From NCBI RefSeq assembly GCF_000212415.1, contig NC_015500.1, forward strand, positions 2,418,001 through 2,482,000: a stretch of DNA of 64,000 nt. Direction: 5' to 3'. This document shows, one piece after another, positions 7,903 to 17,268 of this stretch. Every line of letters starts with the position of its first letter. The first letter of the stretch is position 1. Below the pieces are notes generated by a model. That model was not told the DNA's origin. It worked only from the letters and a program-made list of their open reading frames with translations, and did no database searches. The position numbers and the translations under genes were made by a program. This stretch comes from Treponema brennaborense DSM 12168. GTDB taxonomy: Bacteria > Spirochaetota > Spirochaetia > Treponematales > Treponemataceae.

Positions 7903-8912
7903 GTGAGAACGAAAAAGTGTCTGTTGTCGTAGCTATTTATAAATCCGAGGAATTTCTTGATAAACTTATTATTTCTTTGATTGAGCAGACTTATAAAAAT
8001 ATTGAAATAATTCTGATTGACGACGGTTCTCCTGATAACAGCGGAAAAATTTGTGATGCTTATGCGGAAAAGGATTCAAGGATAAAAGTAATCCATAAAA
8101 AAAACGGCGGTACGTGTGAAGCCAGAAATGTGGGAATGGAACAATGTACAGGAGAATGGCTGGTAATTGTTGATGGTGATGACTGGCTTGAAACGGACTA
8201 TGTAGAGTATATGCTTCGCCTTGTGCATCAAACAGGTTCTGATATGGGAATGAGTACTGAGATTTTTACCACACGAGACAGAATTCAAACTGCTGTTGAT
8301 AAGATTGAAACGTGGACATCTGAATATACTGCGGCGCAGATTATTCTTCCATATATTGCAATCGGACCTTGGAATAAAATTTATAGGCTGGACGTTTTAC
8401 GACAAAATAGTCTAACGTTTTCTGTTCCGTGGTCGGGTGAAGGTCTTTATTTTTCATCTTTTGCGGCTCAATATTCAAACCATGTTGGTATCGGACATCG
8501 GAAAGTTTACAACTACCGTTTAAACAATGTTAATTCCGGTCTTACAAATTATAAGCTGGAGATGGGAACAAATGCCTTCCAGAATATAAGATATATTAAG
8601 GAACATCTTATCATAAAAACTCCGCTCCTTATAAATGCCTGTAACTGGCACATTTGGAAAAATTACAATTTTATTCTGTTTTTAATTATCGCAACAGATT
8701 CAAAAGGAAAAAATATAGAACTGTATAAAGACTGCTTAAAAAATAATAGGAAACTTTTCATTTCTGCAAATTTAAAAGCAGCACTTAAACTTAAAACGAA
8801 AATAAAGGGTTTAACAATCGGCCTCTTTCCGGTTTGGTATGCAAAACGCAGCTTCAAAAATCAAAAAAAAGCTCTGGCGAAAGATATCGCTGAATTGGGA
8901 GCCGCCCGGTGA
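7899..8912 (+). CDS. Glycosyltransferase family 2
   Basis: 337 residues. The GT-A domain starts at once with VSVVVAIYKSEEFLDKLIISL, followed by EIILIDDGSPDNSGKIC (nucleotide-sugar binding), NGGTCEARNVGM, and the metal-binding VDGDDWLE. This is the classic inverting GT2 fold, transferring a sugar from a nucleotide donor to a lipid-linked acceptor on the cytoplasmic face. The C-terminal third is lysine-rich and could bind the membrane surface. Donor and acceptor cannot be predicted. It overlaps both neighbours by four bases. Confidence 0.9.
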   Translation: MSENEKVSVVVAIYKSEEFLDKLIISLIEQTYKNIEIILIDDGSPDNSGKICDAYAEKDSRIKVIHKKNGGTCEARNVGMEQCTGEWLVIVDGDDWLETDYVEYMLRLVHQTGSDMGMSTEIFTTRDRIQTAVDKIETWTSEYTAAQIILPYIAIGPWNKIYRLDVLRQNSLTFSVPWSGEGLYFSSFAAQYSNHVGIGHRKVYNYRLNNVNSGLTNYKLEMGTNAFQNIRYIKEHLIIKTPLLINACNWHIWKNYNFILFLIIATDSKGKNIELYKDCLKNNRKLFISANLKAALKLKTKIKGLTIGLFPVWYAKRSFKNQKKALAKDIAELGAAR

Positions 8913-10093
8913 AAACAGCAGGAATCATCACATATTGGGACACGGTTAATAATTACGGAAGCATTCTGCAGAACTATGCGCTACAGCAGTTCCTTATAAA
9001 ACGCGGAATCAAGCCGTTTCTTATCAGAACTCGGTTTTATATTTCTAAAAGCAAACTTGAAATTTATAATGATGAGTTAAAGCGTACGGGAATTTTTGAT
9101 GGCATGAGGAATCTTCCCGGAAGGGTCTTTCGGAAACTGTACCGTATTCTTGCCCGCTCCGATAAAAAAGACTCACGGAGGGATTTTTCTTCATTCATCG
9201 CAGAGAATCTTTCTCCGACGGATATTTTTACATCCCTTCCCGAGCTGCAAAAAAAATGTCCGGAAGCTGATTTTTATATTGCAGGCAGCGACCAGATTTG
9301 GAACACCTATGGCAAATTGCGTGCTGAAATCGGAGATGAAGTCCAGTCGTTTCTGCTTGACTTTGCACCCTCCGCTTCAAAGAAAATAGCCTGCGCAGCT
9401 TCCTTTGGAACGGATATATTGGATGAAAAATGCAACCCGCTGTTCAGGAAAGCACTCCTGCAGTTTGACTTTATTTCCGTCCGTGAAAAGAGCGGCGTCG
9501 ATATATGCGGAAAACTCGGATTTACTAACGTTTTTCTGCAACCTGATCCTACGATGCTTCTTTCTGCTGATGATTATCGGGCTATAGAAAGTGACAGGCT
9601 TGTTCCGCACGGTGCTTACATTCTACTTTACCTTTTGGGAAACACGACGGATTTTTCAATAGGCAGATTGAAAGCATTTGCAAGAAAAAACGGACTTGAA
9701 GTGGTGTATGTGTATGCCAATGACTTACAGAGAATTAATTTCTACAAGAAAACATACTCAACTATAAATGAATGGCTCGGTCTTTTCGACCGTGCGGAAT
9801 ATGTCGTCACCAATTCATTTCACGGAACGGTGTTCTCACTGATATTCAATAAACGGTTTATTGCTGTTCCGCAAAGCAGAAATTTTTCAAAGCAGAACGT
9901 AAGGATTCGCTCCCTTTTGGAGATTTTCGGGCTTTCTGCGAGAATAGCTGCGGACAACTGTAAATGGAATGCTAACTCATTCTCTCAACTATTCGAGTCC
10001 GTTGATTGGGAAAAAATAAATTCGAAATTGGAGAAAATCAGGAAAACAGCTCCGTTTGTGAAGTATATGGAGGAGAGGAACTATGATTCCTAA
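8909..10093 (+). CDS. Polysaccharide pyruvyl transferase family protein
   Basis: 394 residues, starting with GTG overlapping the previous stop. It begins TAGIITYWDTVNNYGSILQNYALQQFL, the N-terminal signature of the CsaB-like pyruvyl transferase family. It continues with YIAGSDQIWN and, near the end, VVTNSFHGTVFSLIFNKRF, the conserved NSFHG loop. Family members add ketal pyruvate or act as glycan-modifying transferases. It would give the surface polymer a negative charge. This is family-based inference. Confidence 0.88.
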   Translation: MKTAGIITYWDTVNNYGSILQNYALQQFLIKRGIKPFLIRTRFYISKSKLEIYNDELKRTGIFDGMRNLPGRVFRKLYRILARSDKKDSRRDFSSFIAENLSPTDIFTSLPELQKKCPEADFYIAGSDQIWNTYGKLRAEIGDEVQSFLLDFAPSASKKIACAASFGTDILDEKCNPLFRKALLQFDFISVREKSGVDICGKLGFTNVFLQPDPTMLLSADDYRAIESDRLVPHGAYILLYLLGNTTDFSIGRLKAFARKNGLEVVYVYANDLQRINFYKKTYSTINEWLGLFDRAEYVVTNSFHGTVFSLIFNKRFIAVPQSRNFSKQNVRIRSLLEIFGLSARIAADNCKWNANSFSQLFESVDWEKINSKLEKIRKTAPFVKYMEERNYDS

Positions 10094-10868
10094 AATAATC
10101 CATTACTGCTGGTTCGGCGGGAATCCGCTGCCGGAACCGGCACAGAAATGCCTTACTTCATGGAGGAAATTTCTTCCTGATTATGAAATAAAGGAATGGA
10201 ATGAAAACGACTACGATGTCAGAAAAATTCCGTATGTCGCCCAAGCGTATGAGGCGAAAAAGTATGCCTTTGTGAGCGACTACGCGCGCTTCGACATTCT
10301 GTACCGGTACGGCGGAATTTATTTTGACACGGATGTTGAAGTAATAAAACCGCTTGATGATATTTTAGAACGCGGAGCGTTTGCCGGCGTTGAGTGCGCG
10401 GGCGCACTCAACGCCGGACTTGGCATAGCAAGTCCGGCGGCGAGTCCAATTTACAAAGAAATCCTTGATTCCTATGAAAAAAGCAATTTTCTGAAACAAG
10501 ACGGTACGCAAGATTTAACAACAGTTGTTACGAGAGTAAGCGATATTTTCAGAAAACACGGATTCACCGACAAAGACGAAATTCAGACTGTCGCCGGAAT
10601 AACGATATATCCGACGGAATATTTCTGCCCGAAATCATTGGAAACGGGAATAATTAGAATTACAAAAAATACTTATACGATTCATCATTATGACGGCAGC
10701 TGGACAAGCAAAGCTCAGAAGAAATATGACGGGAAACGCAAAAAACATTATGCGCAATTCGGCTGTCATATCGGAAAGTTTGTTTCTTTGGGTGCATTTA
10801 TTCAATGGCAAATTACGGATAACGGATTCTTTGGTTTTTGCAGAAAAATCATAAGGAAGTTGAAGTAA
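10083..10868 (+). CDS. Glycosyltransferase with DxD motif (GT32-like)
   Basis: 261 residues. It starts IPKIIHYCWFGGNPLPE, followed by SWRKFLPDYEIKEWNE. The next block is DYARFDILYRYGGIYFDTDVEV, the conserved block of capsular/OCH1-type glycosyltransferases with the FDTD metal site. The enzyme is expected to move a hexose to a lipid-linked oligosaccharide in the cytoplasm. It overlaps the pyruvyl transferase by 11 bases and ends in the same TAATG that starts the next gene. Confidence 0.88.
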   Translation: MIPKIIHYCWFGGNPLPEPAQKCLTSWRKFLPDYEIKEWNENDYDVRKIPYVAQAYEAKKYAFVSDYARFDILYRYGGIYFDTDVEVIKPLDDILERGAFAGVECAGALNAGLGIASPAASPIYKEILDSYEKSNFLKQDGTQDLTTVVTRVSDIFRKHGFTDKDEIQTVAGITIYPTEYFCPKSLETGIIRITKNTYTIHHYDGSWTSKAQKKYDGKRKKHYAQFGCHIGKFVSLGAFIQWQITDNGFFGFCRKIIRKLK

Positions 10869-11938
10869 TGTTTAATATTTCAACTTTCTGGATTTTTTTA
10901 TTGGGCATACGCCCTTTTTCTGAATTTCTCGGCATTCCGGCTGTTACTTTTACAGCATTAATTACCGGTCTTCAAGTTATTCATCTATTTATATTTCTTG
11001 AAAAAACATGTGGGAAAATGCATAAACATTATTTTTTCCTAATTTTGTTGATTCTTTTTACCGCATATAATTTTGCAACATTGGCTACCGTGAATATTGT
11101 GATATCCATAATTCTCTTAAAAAATGAGAGTTTAAAGAAAATTTCCCTGATATGTTTCTTGAGTATTTTAACGGCGTTATTTATCTATCTTTCGCTTTTG
11201 TCACTAACTATTCTGAAAGATGAATTAATCAGAATGCCGAAAGGTGTCGGTCATACATTCGGATTTGACAATACAAACGGAATCGGTGCTTTCGCAATGC
11301 AGATTACCCTTATTACCTATGTTTTTATCGCAAGCCATTTCAGAAATACAATACCGATTTATATTTTTTTGTTTCCGAATTATATGATCTACAAATTATC
11401 TTTAGGAAGAACACCGTTTTATACAATTATGATATTCTTTTTACTGATTTTAATCTTTTCATTATTTAAGAATACTTTGTGGAAATTAAAAAAAGCCGTT
11501 ACGTTTTTACCGATACTGCTTTTTCTTTGTACAATAATTGCCTGCAAAATTTACGAACAATATCCGATTCTTGATGTCATTTTTACGACACGATTCAGTA
11601 AAAATTCTGTTCATTTGGATACGATGACTCCGCTTAATTACCTTATCGGATATAAATTACCGTCAGGCCCGATGGACTCTGCCTATCTTGACTCGCTTTT
11701 TGCCGGTGGAATTTTATCTGTATATATTTTTATTTCAGTTTCTATGAGAGGAATCTCTGAATTCAAATTCAGCGAATTAACCAAGTATATGCCTTTTGTA
11801 ATCTGTATGCTTATCTCCGGATTTACCGAAAATACTTTTTCGTCTTTTTCATTGCAGACACTTCTTTTCTATAAAGTTTTATGTAATCAATTCCCCATAA
11901 AAGGGATTAAACGGAGGTATTTATATGCTGACATTTGA
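10868..11938 (+). CDS. Multispanning membrane protein, polymerase (Wzy)-like
   Basis: 356 residues from the ATG at 10868, preceded by AGGAAG. An in-frame upstream ATG at 10838 would lie 31 bases inside the previous gene and is less likely. About ten hydrophobic helices are seen, with a larger hydrophilic segment near residues 115-150 containing GVGHTFGFDNTNGIG. Such topology within a glycan operon that has a flippase and transferases is the usual picture of an O-antigen polymerase. Wzy proteins have little sequence identity, so the assignment rests on topology and position. Confidence 0.7.
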   Translation: MFNISTFWIFLLGIRPFSEFLGIPAVTFTALITGLQVIHLFIFLEKTCGKMHKHYFFLILLILFTAYNFATLATVNIVISIILLKNESLKKISLICFLSILTALFIYLSLLSLTILKDELIRMPKGVGHTFGFDNTNGIGAFAMQITLITYVFIASHFRNTIPIYIFLFPNYMIYKLSLGRTPFYTIMIFFLLILIFSLFKNTLWKLKKAVTFLPILLFLCTIIACKIYEQYPILDVIFTTRFSKNSVHLDTMTPLNYLIGYKLPSGPMDSAYLDSLFAGGILSVYIFISVSMRGISEFKFSELTKYMPFVICMLISGFTENTFSSFSLQTLLFYKVLCNQFPIKGIKRRYLYADI

Positions 11939-12734
11939 ACTCTTAGTATCAACAATGCACAAAAATCAGGAACAGGTTCTTCAGATGCTTCAAGATGAGA
12001 ACATTCACTGCGACAGCGTTGTGATCAATCAGTGTGATGAAAACAAAAATGAAGAACTCAGATTTGAAAATCAATCTGTCAGGATTTTTTATACAACGGA
12101 GCGCGGTTTAAGTCGCAGTCGCAACATGGCGATTCGGAATGCAAGGGCTGATATCGTCGCAATTGCAGACGATGATCTTTTTTACTATGACAGTTTTGAC
12201 AGGACGATTTTGAATTATTACGAGAAGAATTCTATGGCGGATGTTGTTATGTTCAATATGGATTCTTTTATGAAGAAATTCGGAAATCATGAAACGAAAT
12301 GTAAGTTCACAGAATTGGGTACTTACATTTCGGTTCAAACCTGTTTGAACCGAAGTGCACTTTTGAAAAAAAATGTCTGGTTCAGAGAAACGTTCGGAAC
12401 AGGTTCAAAAGTATTCGATGCCGGAGAAGAAAATATTTTTCTTGCGGACTGCTTTAGAAGCGGACTGAAGATTTATTACTGCCCGGATAAAATTCTAAAA
12501 CATGAACAATCTGATTCAACATGGTTTAAAGGTTTTAATGACCCGAAATTCCTCTCTGATAGAGGTGCCATTTATTGCGCAATTTCTCCTGTCTTTTCAT
12601 GGTTATATTATTTACGCTTCGTAATTGTAAAAAGAAAAATCATTAAACCGATTTCAATGGCACAAGCATTTAAATTGATTCTAAATGGAAGAAAAAAATA
12701 CAAAAGATTTCTTAAAGAAGAGAAAAAAATATGA
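11925..12734 (+). CDS. Glycosyltransferase family 2-like
   Basis: 269 residues behind a strong GGAGG site. LLVSTMHKNQEQVLQML is followed by VVINQCDEN, RGLSRSRNMAIRNARADIVAIADDDLFY and CLNRSALLKKNVWFRE. The DDD takes the place of the metal-binding DxD of GT-A transferases. The usual DDGSxD donor motif is replaced by NQCDEN, so this is a divergent GT2. It overlaps the polymerase-like gene by 14 bases and the next gene by 4. Confidence 0.82.
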   Translation: MLTFELLVSTMHKNQEQVLQMLQDENIHCDSVVINQCDENKNEELRFENQSVRIFYTTERGLSRSRNMAIRNARADIVAIADDDLFYYDSFDRTILNYYEKNSMADVVMFNMDSFMKKFGNHETKCKFTELGTYISVQTCLNRSALLKKNVWFRETFGTGSKVFDAGEENIFLADCFRSGLKIYYCPDKILKHEQSDSTWFKGFNDPKFLSDRGAIYCAISPVFSWLYYLRFVIVKRKIIKPISMAQAFKLILNGRKKYKRFLKEEKKI

Positions 12735-13918
12735 AAATATGTTTTTTAACTCCAAGATTCCCGTTTCCGGAAAACGGAGGCGACGTACTTAGAATAAACA
12801 GTATTGCCCGGTATTTGAAATCGAAGGGAAACGAGCTGATTTTGATATCATTTTGTTTTGGTGAGATAAAGCTGAAAAAAGAATATTTCGATTTATACGA
12901 TACGATTTATGTGGTAAAAAAATGCAAATTATCTTCTTATGTTTTCGCGTTTCTGTTTGCATTGTGCCAAAAACCTCTTCAATGCGGCTATTATTTTTCC
13001 GCCAGTTTCCTCAGACAGTTCAAGCGCACTCTTATCCGCGAGAGGCCGGATGAATGCGTTGCACACCTTTTGCGCATGGTTCCGTACCTTGAAAAGACGC
13101 GTGTCCGGGAAAAATCAATCGTAGAAATGACGGATGCACTTTCAAAAACATATGCAATTTCTTCTCAGACAAAACGGAATTCACTTAAAAAATTTATTTA
13201 TCAGGCGGAATTTGGACTTATAAAAAAATATGAGCGTCGCGTAATCAGAACCTTTCCCAAAGTTGTACTTGTATCTCAGTCTGACATCGACTATTTAAAA
13301 GATATGAGCGAAACCTCAGGAGAAAATCTGTTTTTGCATACGAACGGAGTTACTGTAAATGAAAATATGTGTATCAATTACAATTCAAAGAAAATATGTT
13401 TTATAGGCAATATGCGCACTTTACAAAATCAGGATGCCGTTTTATTTTTTGTGAACGAAGTTTTTCCGCTTATAAAAAAAACAGAGCCGGAAACCGTGTT
13501 TTATATAATCGGAGCTGAACCGTCTGAAAAAATTAAAAATCTCTCAGATGATAAGTCGATTTTTGTAACGGGATTTGTTAAAAATATTGAATCGGCAATC
13601 GCTGATTCCTGTCTTGCCATAGCGCCGGTCAAAATTGCAGCCGGAATCCAAAATAAGGTTCTTACAGCAATGAGCTGTGCAGTTCCTGTCGTGATGACAT
13701 CTCTTATTTCAGGTGCAATTCCTGAACTTTCAGACGGTAAAAACTGCATTATCAGAGATTTCCCCGGCGAAATGGCGGAAGCTTGTCTTCAATTAATGAA
13801 AAATGCCGAATTCAGACAAACTGTTTCAAAGGCCGGTCTCGAAATGGTATTAAATCATTATTCTTGGAATGAAAAACTTGCAGGGTATGAAAAAATACCG
13901 CGAAACGCCAAATCCTAG
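12731..13918 (+). CDS. Glycosyltransferase family 4 (GT-B fold)
   Basis: 395 residues. The N-terminus KICFLTPRFPFPENGGDVLRI is the acceptor-domain glycine loop of GT4 enzymes. The C-terminal Rossmann half contains KICFIGNMRTLQNQDAV, FYIIGAEP, FVTGFVKNIESAIADSCLAIAPVKIAAGIQNKVLTAMSCAVPVV, the donor-binding block of retaining GT4 transferases. It is the last gene of the glycan operon. It probably acts on the cytoplasmic face of the inner membrane; substrates are unknown. Confidence 0.9.
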   Translation: MKICFLTPRFPFPENGGDVLRINSIARYLKSKGNELILISFCFGEIKLKKEYFDLYDTIYVVKKCKLSSYVFAFLFALCQKPLQCGYYFSASFLRQFKRTLIRERPDECVAHLLRMVPYLEKTRVREKSIVEMTDALSKTYAISSQTKRNSLKKFIYQAEFGLIKKYERRVIRTFPKVVLVSQSDIDYLKDMSETSGENLFLHTNGVTVNENMCINYNSKKICFIGNMRTLQNQDAVLFFVNEVFPLIKKTEPETVFYIIGAEPSEKIKNLSDDKSIFVTGFVKNIESAIADSCLAIAPVKIAAGIQNKVLTAMSCAVPVVMTSLISGAIPELSDGKNCIIRDFPGEMAEACLQLMKNAEFRQTVSKAGLEMVLNHYSWNEKLAGYEKIPRNAKS

Positions 13919-14065
13919 CGGTCTCTGCATTCGATATTTTTCCAAAAAGCGTTGAAATCTATTGGTTTACCGCTGCAAATCCCGTCGTTCCCTATGTTCC
14001 GCTAGAGTGATTTTTGAGTCGATGCACAGCAAGCCGGGCTGCCATAATCCGCCGGGCCGCCGATT

Positions 14066-14881
14066 TTACCTTTCCCTGCAAGCGAGTTCCCGCACGGTTT
14101 CCAGCGGTAATTCCGTTGCGGCGGCAATCTGCTCCGGCGTAAGCACTCCCATAGACAAAAGGTTGCCGGCCGTGGCGTATTTTTCTTTCTCCATACCGCT
14201 CGATTCGCCCTCGGCAAAGCCTTCCTTACGGATGCGTTTGATTTCTATTTCGTACTTCATGAACGCCCCCTTGGCGGCACCGTCGGTTTTCAGCTTGAAC
14301 ACCCGTTCGGCAAAGCTCTTCGCCGTCTCCGTGTCCGTTCCGCCTTCCGCTATGTAGTGTAACATGGCCGCCGTTTCCGAATCAAGCTCGTTTTCATACG
14401 CTGAGGCATTATAGACGACGGCAAACCGTTCGTCCCGGACGTCGAGCGCAGTGTGCTCGTCGCAGACGGTTCTGAGCGTGTAGCGCGGCAGCCCTTCGCC
14501 GAACGGATCCTTCGTGCAGATGAACAGGACGTACAGCTTTTTCAGGTCGTCGTAATCAACGCCGCGCTGTGCGGTGCCGATGTCGATGGAGCTTTGATAA
14601 TAGCGGATCCGCTTGAACAGGTTCGGCTCGGAGGTCGTCTGCATCTCGACGTTGACGATCTCGTTCGTGGTTTCGAGCAGTACGTCGAGGCGGACGCTTT
14701 TGGAGCCGGGGGCGGCGGCGAGGGTTTCCTGCGTGTTGACGTAAGTGATTTCCTTTGCGTCAAGCTTGAGCAGGGTGCGCAGAAGGAGGCGGCACAGTTC
14801 GGTGTCGTGAAGCATCGAATAGGCGAAGAAGAAGTCGTTGGTGATGGTAACGTCTTCCCAGCGGGGAAAATCTGCGTTCAT
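14066..14881 (-). CDS. Rpn family PD-(D/E)XK nuclease/putative transposase, copy A
   Basis: 271 residues from the ATG at 14881, set by CAGGAGAG just upstream; a longer in-frame reading to 15130 runs through the repeated leader. The N-terminus DVTITNDFFFAYSML and the core LDVLLETTNEIVNVEMQTT give the nuclease residues D66, E79 and Q81, matching recombination-promoting nucleases (Rpn, PF12784-like). Known Rpn proteins stimulate RecA-independent recombination and DNA breaks. The C-terminus holds only one Gly-Glu repeat (EGFAEGESSG), shorter than copies B and C. It ends ELACRER without the final residues of the others. Confidence 0.85.
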   Translation of the reverse strand: MNADFPRWEDVTITNDFFFAYSMLHDTELCRLLLRTLLKLDAKEITYVNTQETLAAAPGSKSVRLDVLLETTNEIVNVEMQTTSEPNLFKRIRYYQSSIDIGTAQRGVDYDDLKKLYVLFICTKDPFGEGLPRYTLRTVCDEHTALDVRDERFAVVYNASAYENELDSETAAMLHYIAEGGTDTETAKSFAERVFKLKTDGAAKGAFMKYEIEIKRIRKEGFAEGESSGMEKEKYATAGNLLSMGVLTPEQIAAATELPLETVRELACRER

Positions 14882-15164
14882 GGTCTCTCCTGTATAAAGC
14901 CGCTCCGGGCGGAATTTACGATAATCGGCGCGGCTTAACAAATAATCCGCGAGCTGTGGCAACCGGGCAGCGTTAGCCAAAGACGGCGGCCGCGGCGTAG
15001 CGACTGGCCGCGGCTCAGCAAATAGCTGCGATTTCCGATAATCAGTACCGTTCACTCGGCATATATATATTATGGGAGAAAATGAAGCGAATTTGATTCG
15101 GATTGGCCGCATCGGCTGACTTTCAGGCAAGAATCGGCTGATTTTTCAGGAAAAAATCGGTGTT
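14066..15164 (-). repeat. Rpn repeat element, copy A (gene plus leader)
   Basis: The Rpn-type gene and about 280 bases of its leader recur at 36731-37932 and 42671-43735. The shared leader runs from a short hairpin sequence (TTTTTCCTGAAAAA) past a TA-rich tract (15059-15073) to a conserved CAGGAGAGACC ribosome site. The TA tract is longest in this copy. No terminal inverted repeats or target duplications were found. Beyond the element, 15165-15319 holds nothing I recognise. Confidence 0.75.
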
Positions 15165-15319
15165 GGGGGAAGAACACTTCCCTGTTACGAAAAAACACGC
15201 ATGTTTTTCCGAAGTCGCTTCAAATATGGCGGAGACAGGAAAGCGTCTGTACAGTTGGGAAAAAGCGGCACAGCAGTACAACGCGCTGTATTGATTCATA
15301 AAAAATTTTTAAGAGCGGA

Positions 15320-15544
15320 TTACAGTTGATCCAGCCCGGCTTTTGTCAGAATAAAACGTACAGAATCAGGATTAGAATCAGAATCAGTTTTTTTTGAAAC
15401 GAAATTTTTAACCATGCAGCCTTCAAGCGCTTTTTCCGCTGCAGCCGGATTTTCAAATTGAGAAAGGAGTTCCCTCTTTGACATTATTGCAGAAGAAGCT
15501 ATGAGCTGAAGCATTTGTTTTTCAAGCGAAGTGGCTGCAAACAT
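15320..15544 (-). CDS. Small hypothetical protein, winged-helix-like
   Basis: 74 residues. The pattern EKQMLQLIASSAIMSKRELLSQF, a short loop, then VRFILTKAGLDQL resembles a miniature winged helix, but the match is weak. AGAGA lies a few bases before the ATG and a CTATATGATATAG palindrome sits next to it. It stands alone between the Rpn element and RidA. The downstream region 15545-15753 contains the RidA end and no other gene. Confidence 0.5.
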   Translation of the reverse strand: MFAATSLEKQMLQLIASSAIMSKRELLSQFENPAAAEKALEGCMVKNFVSKKTDSDSNPDSVRFILTKAGLDQL

Positions 15545-15753
15545 ACGGTTCTCTATATGATATAGGGATTTAAATTTTATGTCAATTTGCGGCGCAAAAA
15601 GGAATATCGCTGCCGTCTTCGAGCAAATAAATATATTCTGATCGCGCTTTCAGCAAAAACAGGCGCCTGACGCGCCGTACCGCTTCTGAAAAGCAAAGTT
15701 CGGACAGCGGCACGGTGAATTCGGCACGTCCGTATCCGGCTCGTTCCGGCCGT

Positions 15754-16122
15754 TTACAATTCCGCTATCGCCTCGATTTCACACAACACGCCTTTAGGCA
15801 GCTGTTTAACTGCAACGCAGCTGCGCGCCGGTTTTGAAATGAAATAGCGCGCGTACACTTCATTAAAAACGGCAAAATTTCCCATATCCGATAAAAAACA
15901 CACGGTTTTTATCACCTTTGAAAAATCGGAACCGGCAGCTGCAAGAACGGCGCCGACGTTTTTGCAACTTTGCTCGGTTTGAGCGGCGATATCGTCCGCA
16001 ATGGAACCGGTCTGCGGATGCAGCGGAATCTGACCGGACGTATACACCATACCGCCGCTTATCATGCCCTGTGAATACGGCCCGATAGCGCCGGGCGCGT
16101 CAGTCGTTTCAATTCGTTTCAT
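15754..16122 (-). CDS. ridA: RidA family reactive intermediate/imine deaminase
   Basis: 122 residues from the ATG at 16122, which has GGAGGA upstream; a longer frame continues but has no such site. Family motifs: IGPYSQGMISGGMVYTSGQIPLHPQTG, QTEQSCKNVGAVLAAAGSDFSKV, YARYF, PARSCVAVKQLPKGVLCEIEAIA with the catalytic-pocket arginine in PARSCV. RidA hydrolyses reactive enamine/imine intermediates released by PLP enzymes and protects other PLP enzymes. It is divergent from the PfkB kinase gene. Confidence 0.95.
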   Translation of the reverse strand: MKRIETTDAPGAIGPYSQGMISGGMVYTSGQIPLHPQTGSIADDIAAQTEQSCKNVGAVLAAAGSDFSKVIKTVCFLSDMGNFAVFNEVYARYFISKPARSCVAVKQLPKGVLCEIEAIAEL

Positions 16123-16170
16123 AGCGTAAAATCCTCCGCATATAATATAGCACAGTTTCACAAAATCTGT

Positions 16171-16176
16171 TATAGT
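16171..16176 (+). promoter_or_regulatory. -10-like hexamer close to the PfkB start codon
   Basis: TATAGT ends 9 bases before the ATG at 16186 and no Shine-Dalgarno sequence is present. No clear -35 box is seen at the usual distance. Transcription would begin only a few bases before the ATG. Confidence 0.5.
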
Positions 16177-16185
16177 AATTCCCTT

Positions 16186-17100
16186 ATGAAACAGACTCTT
16201 GTCATAGGTTCTACCGTAGTGGACGTCATCGTGGCCATTCCGCACTTGCCGAGTACCGGCGAAGACATAAACGTCACCGCTCAAACCCAGCGGCTCGGCG
16301 GCTGTGCGTACAACGTTTCCAACATGCTGCGCCTTACGGGAACGCCTTACACTTTGTGTTCCCCCGTCGGGAGCGGTTTATACGGCGACTTCGTTGCCGA
16401 ACGATTGGCTCAGCTCGGAATTCCATGTTTCATCAGACTTGAAAACGTTCCCAACGGCTGCTGCTACTGCATCGTTGAAAACGACGGCGAACGGACGTTT
16501 TTATCTCAGCACGGCGCCGAATACGTCTTTTCCCGCTCCTGGATGCACCGCATCGACAGTGAAAGCGCAGACAGCGTGTACATCTGCGGCCTTGAAATCG
16601 AAGAACCCACCGGCAGTGAAATCATATTATATCTGGAAGAACATCCCGAATACACCGTATTTTTTGCGCCGGGACCGCGTATCAGCAGCATTCCGCAGGA
16701 ACGGCTTAACCGGATATTCGCGCTTCATCCGGTGCTGCACCTCAACGACACCGAAGCGGTCGGTTTTACCAAACGCGCGGCGGTTTCCGAAGCGGCCGCG
16801 GCGCTCTATGAAAAAACGGGAAACGCAGTCGTCATAACGCAGGGTAAAGACGGTGCGTTCTGCATGGATCGCGGCCGCGGGTTTTCCGTACCCGGATTTC
16901 CGGCGGAGGTAGCGGACACGATCGGAGCGGGCGACGCGCACGCAGGCTCGGTCATTGCGTATCTGAAACAGGGTTTTTCCCTTGAAGAATCAGTCCGCCG
17001 TGCAAACCGGATCGCCGCCGCAGTCGTTTCCGTAAACGGCGCGACGCTCCCCGACGGGCAATACGCCGCCACCGTGCAAAATTTCGTTCCGGCACTTTGA
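16186..17100 (+). CDS. PfkB family carbohydrate kinase
   Basis: 304 residues. The N-terminal sugar-binding signature is GGCAYNVSNMLRLTG and the C-terminal ATP/anion-hole signature is ADTIGAGDAHAGSVIAYLKQG, with the catalytic Asp in GAGD. It phosphorylates a sugar or nucleoside; the pattern is ribokinase-like but the substrate is not predictable. It lacks a ribosome site and appears to be transcribed from almost at its ATG. It is divergent from ridA. Confidence 0.9.
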   Translation: MKQTLVIGSTVVDVIVAIPHLPSTGEDINVTAQTQRLGGCAYNVSNMLRLTGTPYTLCSPVGSGLYGDFVAERLAQLGIPCFIRLENVPNGCCYCIVENDGERTFLSQHGAEYVFSRSWMHRIDSESADSVYICGLEIEEPTGSEIILYLEEHPEYTVFFAPGPRISSIPQERLNRIFALHPVLHLNDTEAVGFTKRAAVSEAAAALYEKTGNAVVITQGKDGAFCMDRGRGFSVPGFPAEVADTIGAGDAHAGSVIAYLKQGFSLEESVRRANRIAAAVVSVNGATLPDGQYAATVQNFVPAL

Positions 17101-17212
17101 AACGCCGCGGCAACCGGCGTTCCGGAGAGCTGCGCCGCCGCATTTCACCGGCCGCAGTAAGCCGATGCAACCAGCCGGCGGTAAACCGGCGCACACGCAC
17201 GCCGCTCACGTA

Positions 17213-17242
17213 TTGCCGTTCTCAACCGTTATGTACTATAAT
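17213..17242 (+). promoter_or_regulatory. gltX promoter
   Basis: TTGCCG (17213-17218) and TATAAT (17237-17242) are separated by 18 bp, about 26 bases before the GTG start. The 110 bases upstream (17101-17212) are G+C-rich and contain nothing else I recognise. Confidence 0.75.
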
Positions 17243-17268
17243 ATATCAACACATTAAAGGAGTTTCCT

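Noticed and set aside
14881-15130. N-terminal extension of Rpn copy A to 15130
   Set aside because: It reads through the repeated leader, is not shared in frame by copies B and C, and the strong ribosome site sits at 14881.
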